Origin: JBFMHD01 sp040752395 [NCBI: Candidatus Hydrogenedentota bacterium]
Lineage (GTDB): Bacteria; JBFMHD01
Assembly (NCBI GenBank): GCA_040752395.1
Contig: JBFMHD010000106.1
Location: 1 to 9,472, forward strand
DNA: 9,472 nucleotides
Direction: 5' to 3'
Shown: positions 1-6,112 of the stretch, piece after piece
Layout: each line of letters opens with the position of its first letter
Numbering within the stretch: position 1 is the stretch's first letter
Program-made: the position numbers and the translations under genes
The notes under the pieces: model-generated
What the model saw: the letters and a program-made list of their open reading frames with translations, nothing else
What the model was told of the DNA's origin: nothing
Database searches by the model: none

Positions 1-60
1 CGGATGAGTTCATAGTAGCGAAGACGACAGGGACAACATAACCCTGTAAGAGCGAAGGGA
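1..60 (+). other. Possible remnant of a group II intron / reverse transcriptase leader
   Basis: Reading from base 3, the frame gives DEFIVAKTTGTT, a stop, then PCKSEGTLL and another stop. This resembles the conserved leader before or at the start of many group II intron reverse transcriptases, usually SDExIVAMKxGNxxGAKGP. No reverse transcriptase follows, and the frame is closed twice, so this would be a remnant or the non-coding structured part of an intron lying to the left. The stretch also forms a perfect 6-bp stem, ACAGGG (27-32) with CCCTGT (42-47), around a 9-base loop. The match is from memory of the family, so confidence is low. It could be unrelated intergenic RNA or a gene tail. 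Confidence 0.25.
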
Positions 61-98
61 CTCTACTTTAACAAAAGTTTCTAAAAGAAGGAGTACTC

Positions 99-194
99 AT
101 GAGCGCGGTTTGCGCTCTACACTATTGTGTTCTTGGGTTATTGGGTTATTGGGTTATTGGGTTTTTGCGCTCTACACAATATATGAAAAACTAA
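99..194 (+). CDS. Possible 31-aa hydrophobic peptide inside repeat copy 1
   Basis: The ATG has AAGGAG at 88-93, five bases upstream, which is good Shine-Dalgarno spacing. The product has a hydrophobic core rich in Leu, Gly, Val and Ile, and ends in RSTQYMKN. The octamer array encodes the LLGYWVIG core, so part of the apparent protein is simply what that array spells. The second repeat copy keeps the same start, length and stop, with an even better Shine-Dalgarno, and differs at four residues (L14F, W18C, G21A, Y28R). I do not recognise a family. It could be a leader peptide, a small membrane peptide or a by-product of the repeat. Confidence 0.25.
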   Translation: MSAVCALHYCVLGLLGYWVIGFLRSTQYMKN

Positions 195-220
195 AGATGA
201 TATAAAAAGAGTCGTGAGTC

Positions 221-269
221 ACAAGTCGCAAGTCGTGAGTCAAAACAGGACTCAAGACTCAAGACTTTT
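221..269 (+). other. Long imperfect stem-loop in repeat copy 1
   Basis: The arm 221-241, ending AGTCGTGAGTC, pairs with 249-269, starting GACTCAAGACT, around the loop AAAACAG (242-248). About 16 of 21 positions pair, including 10 of the 11 nearest the loop. The distal arm runs into TTTT (266-269), so it could act as a weak rho-independent terminator or as an RNA structural element. The arms are built from heptamer-related units, so alternative registers are possible. Confidence 0.4.
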
Positions 270-353
270 CAGCAGGTTCCGGGCTTTTGGCTCCAGCCGG
301 CTGTAGTCCGTAGCCTGTAGCCTGTCCTGACACCTCTCACTTCTTCCGTTATC

Positions 354-380
354 TTGCTTCTTGCTTCTACTTGATATTAT
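354..380 (+). promoter_or_regulatory. Putative extended -10 promoter for the rpoZ operon, at the end of repeat copy 1
   Basis: TGATATTAT at 372-380 fits an extended -10 (TG, one base, then TATTAT at 375-380). A TTGCTT at 354-359 could serve as a -35, though the 15-base spacer is short. The heptamer array supplies another TTGCTT seven bases later. The -10 motif is unchanged in the second repeat copy. It would start transcription around 386-388, about 30 bases before the rpoZ start codon. Confidence 0.4.
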
Positions 381-417
381 TAGAGTTAGAATGTTTTTCA
401 GAGGAGGTATTACTGAG

Positions 418-627
418 ATGCGAGCGACTCTTGAAAATTTGCAGGATAAAATCCCTAATAAATATAAATTATGTCTTGTTGCTGCAAGAAGGGCTAAAAT
501 GATTACAAACGGTGCACCACCACTGTTATTTACTAAAAACATAAAGCCAACCACTATTGCACTTGAGGAGATACTTAACAAGAAAGTCACTATAAAAGAG
601 GGGAAGAAATCCAAAAGTAAACAATGA
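418..627 (+). CDS. rpoZ: DNA-directed RNA polymerase omega subunit
   Basis: Omega is the small subunit that clamps and stabilises the beta-prime subunit of RNA polymerase and helps core assembly. The 69-aa product has the two family hallmarks: YKLCLVAARRAKMI (16-29) and KPTTIALEEI (43-52). It ends in a basic Lys/Ser tail. I chose ATG 418 because the omega-like region begins there and GAGGAGG lies at 401-407, ten bases upstream. An in-frame ATG at 391 and a TTG at 361 would add residues encoded by the repeat and look wrong. The stop overlaps the coaBC start by four bases (ATGA), and rpoZ-coaBC adjacency is common in bacteria, which supports the call. The usual neighbour gmk is not seen upstream, where the repeat lies instead. 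Confidence 0.88.
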   Translation: MRATLENLQDKIPNKYKLCLVAARRAKMITNGAPPLLFTKNIKPTTIALEEILNKKVTIKEGKKSKSKQ

Positions 628-1823
628 GTCATTTTACCGTAGGTTTAGGAATAACTGCAGGTATATCTGCATACAAAATCTTATATTTTGCTTCATTACT
701 AAGAAAGAATGATTATAAAATAATCCCAATTCTTACAAAAGACAGTCTTAATTTTATAACCCCTCTTTCCTTGCAATCAATTTGTGACAACAGAGTCTAT
801 TTCAACCAGTTTGAATTAGTTGAGAATTATAATCCAGAACATATAGCTATTGCCAGAGAATGCGATTTAATTGTTGTAGCGCCTGCAACAGCTGATTTTA
901 TATCTAAGATGGCTAGTGGTGCTGCTGATGAGCTATTATTATCCGTGATTTTATCTTTCAAGAAAAAAGTAATAGTAGTTCCTGCAATGAACCCGGCAAT
1001 GTATAATCATAAAGCAACAAGGAGGAATCTGGAACAGATTGAAAGATATGGTTATAAAGTTATAGGTCCGGTGGAGGGCTGGAGTGCGTGCGGAGATTTT
1101 GGCAAAGGCAGGATGGTTGAGCCAGAAGATATATTTTATTATATCGAGGAAGAGAGGGGCAGAATACAGGGTAGATTAAAAAATAAAAAAGTTTTGTTAA
1201 CATCCGGACCAACCATAGAATTTATCGACTCGATGAGGTATATATCGAATTTATCAAGTGGGTTTATGGGTAAATTCATAGCTGAAGAATTAATTAGAGA
1301 AGGTGCGCTTGTTGAGATTATTTCAGGTCCTGTAAAAATCAGTTATCCATCGGTTTGTTTGGTTACTAAAATTAGTTCTGCTATTGAGATGTTTAATCAA
1401 GTTAAAAAGAGAATCGCAAATAATGATTGTTTTGTAGCAGCAGCTGCTGTTAGTGATTATAGACCCGAAATAAAAGAAAAGATAAAATTACCTAAAAAAG
1501 ATAGCATTGATATCAAACTTATCAAAAATCCTGATATTCTGGAGTGGGTGTCAAAGAATTATTTTAAGAAAAAGTTTATAGTCGGTTTTTCAGCTACTTC
1601 TAATTTGAAGGAGAGCCCACATCAAAAATTAAAGAATAAACCGGTGGATTTACTTGTTGTCAACCCTGTTGGAGTTAAGGGTAAAGGTCCTGGTGAAGAG
1701 ATAAATGATGCGATAATTTATGATACCAATGCTAATATACTTAAAGAATTAGATTCTTTACCTAAAAAAGAGATAGCTCGACATCTGGTCGAGATGATTA
1801 TTAACAAAAGTATGAGCCCATAG
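624..1823 (+). CDS. coaBC: Bifunctional phosphopantothenoylcysteine decarboxylase / phosphopantothenate-cysteine ligase
   Basis: This fused enzyme couples 4'-phosphopantothenate to cysteine using a nucleotide (CoaB half), then decarboxylates the product to 4'-phosphopantetheine with FMN (CoaC half), in cytosolic coenzyme A synthesis. The CoaC half (1 to about 180) shows GITAGISAYK (9-18), the likely catalytic His73, PAMNPAMY (120-127) and SACGDFGKGRM (154-164) with the active-site Cys156. The CoaB half (from about 188) shows SGPTIEFID (194-202), SNLSSGFMG (208-216), AVSDYRP (275-281), a Lys-rich KIKLPKK segment (286-292) and NPDILEWVS (302-310). At 399 aa it has the family's normal length. 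Two usually conserved spots differ: Phe214 where SSGKMG has Lys, and GFSATS (321-326) where GFAAET is typical. It is coupled to rpoZ by an ATGA overlap. Confidence 0.95.
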   Translation: MSHFTVGLGITAGISAYKILYFASLLRKNDYKIIPILTKDSLNFITPLSLQSICDNRVYFNQFELVENYNPEHIAIARECDLIVVAPATADFISKMASGAADELLLSVILSFKKKVIVVPAMNPAMYNHKATRRNLEQIERYGYKVIGPVEGWSACGDFGKGRMVEPEDIFYYIEEERGRIQGRLKNKKVLLTSGPTIEFIDSMRYISNLSSGFMGKFIAEELIREGALVEIISGPVKISYPSVCLVTKISSAIEMFNQVKKRIANNDCFVAAAAVSDYRPEIKEKIKLPKKDSIDIKLIKNPDILEWVSKNYFKKKFIVGFSATSNLKESPHQKLKNKPVDLLVVNPVGVKGKGPGEEINDAIIYDTNANILKELDSLPKKEIARHLVEMIINKSMSP

Positions 1824-1855
1824 TCTCACAGCAAGAGATATCGGCCGGGGATTAT

Positions 1856-2539
1856 ATGCAGAATGTTTTAAATAGAAGATATCAGGAAATAATGGATGAT
1901 TTTATCGAGTATTTAAAATTTAGATGTGCAGAGGCTGATATAAAGATTGATTATCATAAGATCGCGGAAAAAAACGAGGAGCTCTGGAATGAATTTGAAA
2001 AAAAGATAAAAGAGTGTAGAGATTGTTCTTTATATAAAAAGAGAAATAATGTTGTTCCTGGAGCAGGTAGCAGAAATTCGAAACTTTTAATAGTTGGCGA
2101 AGCACCCGGGGAGCAGGAAGATTTACAGGGGGTACCATTTGTAGGGGCTGCTGGTGAACTCTTAACTAAAATATTAAACAGTATCGGGATTAAAAGAGAA
2201 AATATTTACATAACCAATATTATTAAATGCAGACCACCTAATAATAGAGAACCTTTTACAGAAGAAATAGAAGCCTGCAACAAATATCTGCAATGGCAGA
2301 TAGACAGAATAAAACCCGCAATAATTTTAGCGCTTGGGAACTATGCTATTAAAACTTTAACAGGGGTCAAGGAGGGGATCACTAAAATTCACGGTGAAAT
2401 ATTTAACTATAGAGGTATACCTGTGATTGTTTCATTTCACCCTGCAGCTTTATTAAGAAACGAGGTTTATAAGAGGCCTACCTGGCAAGATATGCAGAAA
2501 TTGCAACAGCTACTCAAGGAAAGAGAAATAAAAATATGA
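1856..2539 (+). CDS. udg: Family 4 (iron-sulfur) uracil-DNA glycosylase
   Basis: This enzyme removes uracil from DNA to start base-excision repair. The glycosylase core shows GEAPGEQEDLQGVPFVG (81-97) and the late SFHPAAL motif (193-199) with His195. Four cysteines, C54, C57, C125 and C141, match the 4Fe-4S ligand pattern of family 4 enzymes (CxxC before motif A, two more after it). An N-terminal extension of about 45 residues precedes the core, as in related longer family members. The ATG at 1856 lacks a strong Shine-Dalgarno. The in-frame ATG at 1892, after AGGA (1884-1887), is a possible alternative that would remove 12 residues. A 32-base gap separates it from coaBC, and the stop overlaps aroD by four bases. 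Confidence 0.92.
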   Translation: MQNVLNRRYQEIMDDFIEYLKFRCAEADIKIDYHKIAEKNEELWNEFEKKIKECRDCSLYKKRNNVVPGAGSRNSKLLIVGEAPGEQEDLQGVPFVGAAGELLTKILNSIGIKRENIYITNIIKCRPPNNREPFTEEIEACNKYLQWQIDRIKPAIILALGNYAIKTLTGVKEGITKIHGEIFNYRGIPVIVSFHPAALLRNEVYKRPTWQDMQKLQQLLKEREIKI

Positions 2540-3216
2540 GAGATTTTAAGATTGTTGGTTGTATAGAGGCTGATAGACCGGTTTTTAAAGCTAAATTAGC
2601 AAAAAGGTATGGAGCAGATTTAGTGGAAGTCCGGGTTGACCTTCTTAAAAACTATAAGAATTTAAAATATATACTAAAAAATATTAAAAATAAAATAAAG
2701 ATCGGAATTATATTAACAGTAAGAAGCAAAATTGAATCAGGGATACAGGGAAAGGGGCTGGATGATAATTTGCTGGTACAATTATATAATGAGGGATTAG
2801 AGTTTGCAGATTATGTTGATATCGAGATTTCATCAATAAAAGTAATGGAGAGCATTATTGATAGAATACGAAAAGAGAAAAAAAGACTCATTTTAAGTTA
2901 TCATAACTTTAAATGTTTACCACGAAATTTAAATAGAGTTATTGAAAAGATGAAGAAGATAAAGAGTGATATAAAAAAGATAGCTGTAAGACCATCAAAT
3001 ATGACTGATATAATAAAACTTGTTAAAATATTGAAATCAAACAGGGATATGGTTATAATAGCGATGGGTAAGGAATATGAGATGACACGTGTTTTTTTCC
3101 CATTATTAGGTAGTAAATTTGTTTATTGTGCTATAGCTAAAGCTACAGCCCCTGGTCAGTTAAGTTTGCGTTCTCCGGTTATAGCATTACTAAAGGGAGA
3201 TAAAAACTATGTATGA
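2536..3216 (+). CDS. aroD: Type I 3-dehydroquinate dehydratase
   Basis: This converts 3-dehydroquinate to 3-dehydroshikimate, the third shikimate step, through a Schiff-base lysine. The sequence shows EVRVDLL (31-37) with Glu31, Arg33 and Asp35, the catalytic His123 in LSYHNF, the likely Schiff-base Lys148 in KIAVRP, Arg185 in the late substrate-binding region and APGQ (205-208) near the end. At 226 aa it is normal for a monofunctional type I enzyme, and all expected active-site positions are present. The ATG overlaps the udg stop (ATGA), and its 3' end overlaps the next gene by eight bases, so it is embedded in the operon. No other shikimate genes are visible in the window. Confidence 0.92.
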   Translation: MRDFKIVGCIEADRPVFKAKLAKRYGADLVEVRVDLLKNYKNLKYILKNIKNKIKIGIILTVRSKIESGIQGKGLDDNLLVQLYNEGLEFADYVDIEISSIKVMESIIDRIRKEKKRLILSYHNFKCLPRNLNRVIEKMKKIKSDIKKIAVRPSNMTDIIKLVKILKSNRDMVIIAMGKEYEMTRVFFPLLGSKFVYCAIAKATAPGQLSLRSPVIALLKGDKNYV

Positions 3217-4843
3217 AAATTTTTATGGGTTTACTGAGAACCCGTTTTCAATGACGCCAGATACTAAATATCTTTTTTATTCATCACATCACAGGGAAGC
3301 CTTTGCTGCTTTAAAATACGGGATAGAGCAGAAAAAAGGGTTTATAGTTATAACAGGTGAGGTAGGGACAGGAAAGACCACGATTTGCCGAGCTATTTTA
3401 AATCAGCTTGATCCCACAATCAATGTTGCTCTTATTTTTAATCCTATGATGAGTGAGATAGAATTATTAAAAGCTATTCTTGATGATTTAGAGATAGAGA
3501 AAAAAGGGGAGACTGTGAAAGACATTGTTGATTCTTTGAACGAGTATCTTTTAAAAGAAGCCACAGGTGGCAAAACCACTGTGCTTATAATCGATGAAGC
3601 CCAGGATTTGTCTTCTAAACTACTTGAACAGATAAGACTCCTCTCGAATCTTGAAACAGAGAAAGAGAAACTATTGCAGATTGTTCTTGTTGGTCAGCCT
3701 GAACTTATGTATAATCTTCAGAAGGAAGAGTTGAGACAGCTACGACAGAGAATAACAGTATCCTATCATCTCAAACCATTAAACAAAGATGAGGTTAAAA
3801 GATATATACAACATAGGCTTTCAGTTGCAGGCGATACAGGCTCAATTACTTTTGCTGATAAGTCAGTTGGGATGATTTATAGGTATTCAAGAGGCATACC
3901 GAGATTGATAAATAGTTTGTGTGATAAATGTCTTCTTGTTGCTTATGTAAAAGAGGTGCATGAAATTGACACTGTTATTGTTAAACTCGGTATAAAAGAG
4001 CTTGAGGGGTATAGGTTCCCTGTTTTACAAAAGAAAATTATACCCGAAATTATAAGAATTATTAAATACATCACCGTTGGTACAGGGCTTGGGTTAGGCA
4101 TATCTATTGTGCTATTCTTGTTTTCTAATACTGAGCTTATTATGTATAAATTCAGAGTGAACTTTCAGCCTCAATATAAGTTAAATCAGCAATTACTTGA
4201 ATCAGGGTTAAAGAGGATAGAAAAAAATGAATTTATTTTACCTGCTGATATTAATGAGATAGCGGCTTTCGAAAAATTTTTAATAGAGAATGGAGCGAAG
4301 GAAGTTTTATTACCACGAGAGAGTTTCAGAGGGATGTCTGATTTACTTTTTACAGCTCTTGAAAAAAACGGATACAAAGCCTATTTTTATGTTGGCAATT
4401 TAGGAACTATTAAAAATATAGGTTTACCTGCATTTATCAGAATCAGTATTCATAAGACAGATGAGATGGTATTTCTGCCGATATTAAAGTTTTCAAAAGA
4501 TAGATATACAGTAGTATTTTCGGCTGAGAATGTTATAGATGTGTTTTCAGCTGATATTGATAGAATCTTTAACGGCAGAGCAATTATTGTTTATAAAGAG
4601 GATGACAAGTATTTAAAACCTATTTTAAGAGCAGGAATGAAAAACTACAGAGTTACAGAACTTAAAAAGAGGCTTGAAAAACTGGGGTATAAGGTCGCAG
4701 ATTATAGTGATACCTTTGATAGTAATTTTGAGATAGTGGTAAAAAATTTTCAAGCTGATTATGGATTAATATCAGACGGGATTTATGGAAACCAGACAGC
4801 TATGCTTTTATATAGAGTATTTAGTGAAAAGGTTAAATTATGA
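3209..4843 (+). CDS. exeA: ExeA/GspA-like AAA ATPase with transmembrane segment and C-terminal peptidoglycan-binding domain
   Basis: The N-terminus FYGFTENPFSMTPD (5-18) is typical of the ExeA family. The AAA core has Walker A GEVGTGKTT (50-58), Walker B TVLIIDEAQ (124-132), LRQRI (178-182) and a sensor-2-like GIPRLINSLCD (229-239). One hydrophobic segment (about 286-306) follows. The outer part includes a region at about 405-465 (LPAFIRISI, then a FNGRAIIVY end) that resembles an inactive C39-like fold, then a PG_binding_1-type repeat (about 470-537). In Aeromonas, ExeA with ExeB binds peptidoglycan and helps assemble the type II secretin using ATP. The Shine-Dalgarno GGGAGA at 3195-3200 precedes the ATG. 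It is coupled by ATGA to a GspB-like gene, which supports the role. No secretin is in the window, so the machine served is unknown. Confidence 0.85.
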   Translation: MYENFYGFTENPFSMTPDTKYLFYSSHHREAFAALKYGIEQKKGFIVITGEVGTGKTTICRAILNQLDPTINVALIFNPMMSEIELLKAILDDLEIEKKGETVKDIVDSLNEYLLKEATGGKTTVLIIDEAQDLSSKLLEQIRLLSNLETEKEKLLQIVLVGQPELMYNLQKEELRQLRQRITVSYHLKPLNKDEVKRYIQHRLSVAGDTGSITFADKSVGMIYRYSRGIPRLINSLCDKCLLVAYVKEVHEIDTVIVKLGIKELEGYRFPVLQKKIIPEIIRIIKYITVGTGLGLGISIVLFLFSNTELIMYKFRVNFQPQYKLNQQLLESGLKRIEKNEFILPADINEIAAFEKFLIENGAKEVLLPRESFRGMSDLLFTALEKNGYKAYFYVGNLGTIKNIGLPAFIRISIHKTDEMVFLPILKFSKDRYTVVFSAENVIDVFSADIDRIFNGRAIIVYKEDDKYLKPILRAGMKNYRVTELKKRLEKLGYKVADYSDTFDSNFEIVVKNFQADYGLISDGIYGNQTAMLLYRVFSEKVKL

Positions 4844-5979
4844 GTATTATTTACGAAGCATTAAAGAAAAAGGAAAAAACTTTAGAGAGTTTACCTCCGA
4901 GTCTTAGTAGAGAAAAAAAAGAGTCAAATAAACGCGTTATTTTATATGGCATTATTTCTTGTTTGATTTTTATCTTAATTTTAGTTTGTTGTATAGCATT
5001 TTTATCTTTTTATCTTGGAAGAAAAGTGGAAAAAGTACAGATAGCTGAAGTTGAACCCAAAATCGCAAAAGAGCCAGTGGTAGAGACAAAATATTTTGAT
5101 TATATTATAGACATACCTGAAACCGAAACAAAAATTGTAAAAGAGCCGATAGTGGAGCCGAATGTCAATGTGTCGCCTCCTCCGGATGCTGTTGATAAAT
5201 ATATAGAATTGAAGGAGGAGGGTAATTTTATAAAGTGTGAGGATATTTTACTTGAGGCTATATCAGAGAACCCTAAAAATAATAAATATAGAATGGAACT
5301 GATAAGATATTATCTTGAGCTTGAGAGATTTAAGGAGGCCAAGGTTTTAGTGGATGATTTAATTAAGCGAGGATTTCAGGGTTATGAGACTGAAGCGATG
5401 AAACGCAGGCTAAGCGGAGAGGATCTTGGTGGGAAATTTTTTGAATTCCCCGGGGCAATTATCTCGAATATCCAGGGTAAAATAACATTTAATAATAAAC
5501 CGGATATTTTGGACAAATTAAGTCAGGGAGATAAAGTGAGTATTATTGATGATGGAGAGATAGAATTCGAGATTTTCAGTGGTAGATACAGGGTTGAGGG
5601 ACCTGCTGAGTTTGCTTTAGAAAAAATATCAAAAGCTGGAGAAGGGTTATCAAGAAAATGTGAGTTAATAATAAAATTAGATAAAGGAAGAATTAAAACG
5701 AAAATACCTCCTTTCGGAAGTTCTTTAGACGTCGAGGTGGTGTTATCTTTTGGAGTATTAAAGACAAATTCTGCAACATTTTGTGTGGAAGCTTTTTTGA
5801 ATAAAGAGGCTGAATTAATTATAGGTGTTGTATATGGTCATTCCAGGTTTTTCGAGAAGACCACAAAAGCAGGGATTATTGACTTACCGCAGGGAATGTA
5901 TACGATTTATAAGACTGCTGGTTCTGGTGGCAGTGTTCGTAGGATCGATGAAGACTTAAAATTAGGTTTTATATTTTAA
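4840..5979 (+). CDS. GspB-like membrane protein with TPR-like and FecR-like domains
   Basis: The start MSIIYEALKKKEK is the hallmark of GspB/ExeB proteins (MSYILDALKKAE-like), and one membrane segment follows at about 33-58. A Glu/Pro/Lys-rich linker (60-118) holds a short internal repeat (72-84 and 96-108). Next is a helical TPR-like region (about 118-190), then a FecR-like beta-rich domain (about 205-335) with a Gly-rich pattern around LSQGDKVSIIDDGEIEFEI (227-245). I see no secretin-binding C-terminus of classical GspB. It overlaps the ATPase by four bases, so the pair is probably co-translated and acts together at the inner membrane, with this domain in the periplasm. The GspB start is clear; the FecR and TPR calls are from pattern and are moderately sure. 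Confidence 0.7.
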   Translation: MSIIYEALKKKEKTLESLPPSLSREKKESNKRVILYGIISCLIFILILVCCIAFLSFYLGRKVEKVQIAEVEPKIAKEPVVETKYFDYIIDIPETETKIVKEPIVEPNVNVSPPPDAVDKYIELKEEGNFIKCEDILLEAISENPKNNKYRMELIRYYLELERFKEAKVLVDDLIKRGFQGYETEAMKRRLSGEDLGGKFFEFPGAIISNIQGKITFNNKPDILDKLSQGDKVSIIDDGEIEFEIFSGRYRVEGPAEFALEKISKAGEGLSRKCELIIKLDKGRIKTKIPPFGSSLDVEVVLSFGVLKTNSATFCVEAFLNKEAELIIGVVYGHSRFFEKTTKAGIIDLPQGMYTIYKTAGSGGSVRRIDEDLKLGFIF

Positions 5980-5980
5980 C

Positions 5981-6062
5981 GGTTTTCCGTTATCTTGCAT
6001 CTTGCTTTGGCCAGACACATAGGTCTGCCACTACATTGTTTTCTGATACTTCTTACTTCTTA
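5981..6062 (+). repeat. Decayed partial copy of the interspersed repeat tail
   Basis: TTTTCCGTTATCTTGC at 5984-5999, followed by TCTTGCTT, matches the heptamer-array end of both full repeats. CTGATACTTCTTACTTC at 6043-6059 matches CTGATACTTCTCACTTT of copy 2. The two blocks are in swapped order compared with the full copies. Between them a hairpin, GGCCAGAC with GTCTGCC and one bulge (6009-6029), is unique to this site. The whole gap (5980-6112) is non-coding. It begins with AACGG-TTTT-CCGTT (5978-5991), a small hairpin touching the preceding stop codon that might contribute to termination. Confidence 0.55.
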
Positions 6063-6074
6063 TTTCTTTACCGC

Positions 6075-6109
6075 TATAACTTGAGGGGTTATATCAGTAC
6101 CTCGAGGTA
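6075..6109 (+). promoter_or_regulatory. Inverted repeats covering the ribosome binding site of the PilZ gene
   Basis: TATAAC (6075-6080) pairs with GTTATA (6088-6093) around a 7-base loop containing GAGGG. Directly after it TACCTCGAGGTA (6098-6109) is a perfect 12-base palindrome. Its GAGG (6104-6107) is the only good Shine-Dalgarno, five bases before ATG 6113. The palindrome could be an operator, or it could limit ribosome access through dimer-like or alternative pairing. Function is inferred. Confidence 0.45.
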
Positions 6110-6112
6110 TTA

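Larger units (their letters stand above)
90..400 (+). repeat. Interspersed structured repeat, copy 1
   Basis: This is nearly identical to 9116-9440 in the same orientation. Manual alignment gives about 15-17 substitutions plus four indels of exactly 7 bases. In order it holds a GAGCGC/GCGCTC hairpin (101-117), an octamer array of TTGGGTTA units (about 133-164) flanked by two GCGCTCTACAC boxes, a long imperfect stem-loop (221-269), a GC-rich hairpin containing the palindrome CAGCCGGCTG (294-303), a GTAGCCT heptamer array (about 303-325), a TTGCTTC heptamer array (354-367) and a promoter-like end. Homology stops at the Shine-Dalgarno of rpoZ. No transposase or terminal inverted repeats are visible, so this is not an ordinary insertion sequence. 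It could be a non-autonomous element or a dispersed regulatory cassette. Confidence 0.9.

Noticed and set aside
132-265. CRISPR array
   Set aside because: The tandem units are only 7-8 bases and directly adjacent, with no spacers of 25-40 bases and no cas genes.
221-269. Confident rho-independent terminator
   Set aside because: The stem is imperfect, not GC-rich near the T-run, and the T-run is only four bases. The putative promoter follows downstream, so termination is possible but not supported well enough for a firm call.
90-400. Insertion sequence or transposon end
   Set aside because: No transposase, no terminal inverted repeats and no target-site duplication could be seen. The element is better described as a non-coding interspersed repeat.
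361-417. Longer omega subunit starting at TTG 361 or ATG 391
   Set aside because: The extra residues are encoded by the repeat and its ribosome-binding region, and the omega family similarity begins only after ATG 418.
252-632. A 126-codon minus-strand ORF across repeat copy 1 and rpoZ
   Set aside because: It is antisense to rpoZ and the repeat. The translation follows the repeat units and the complement of the omega gene, with no family resemblance.
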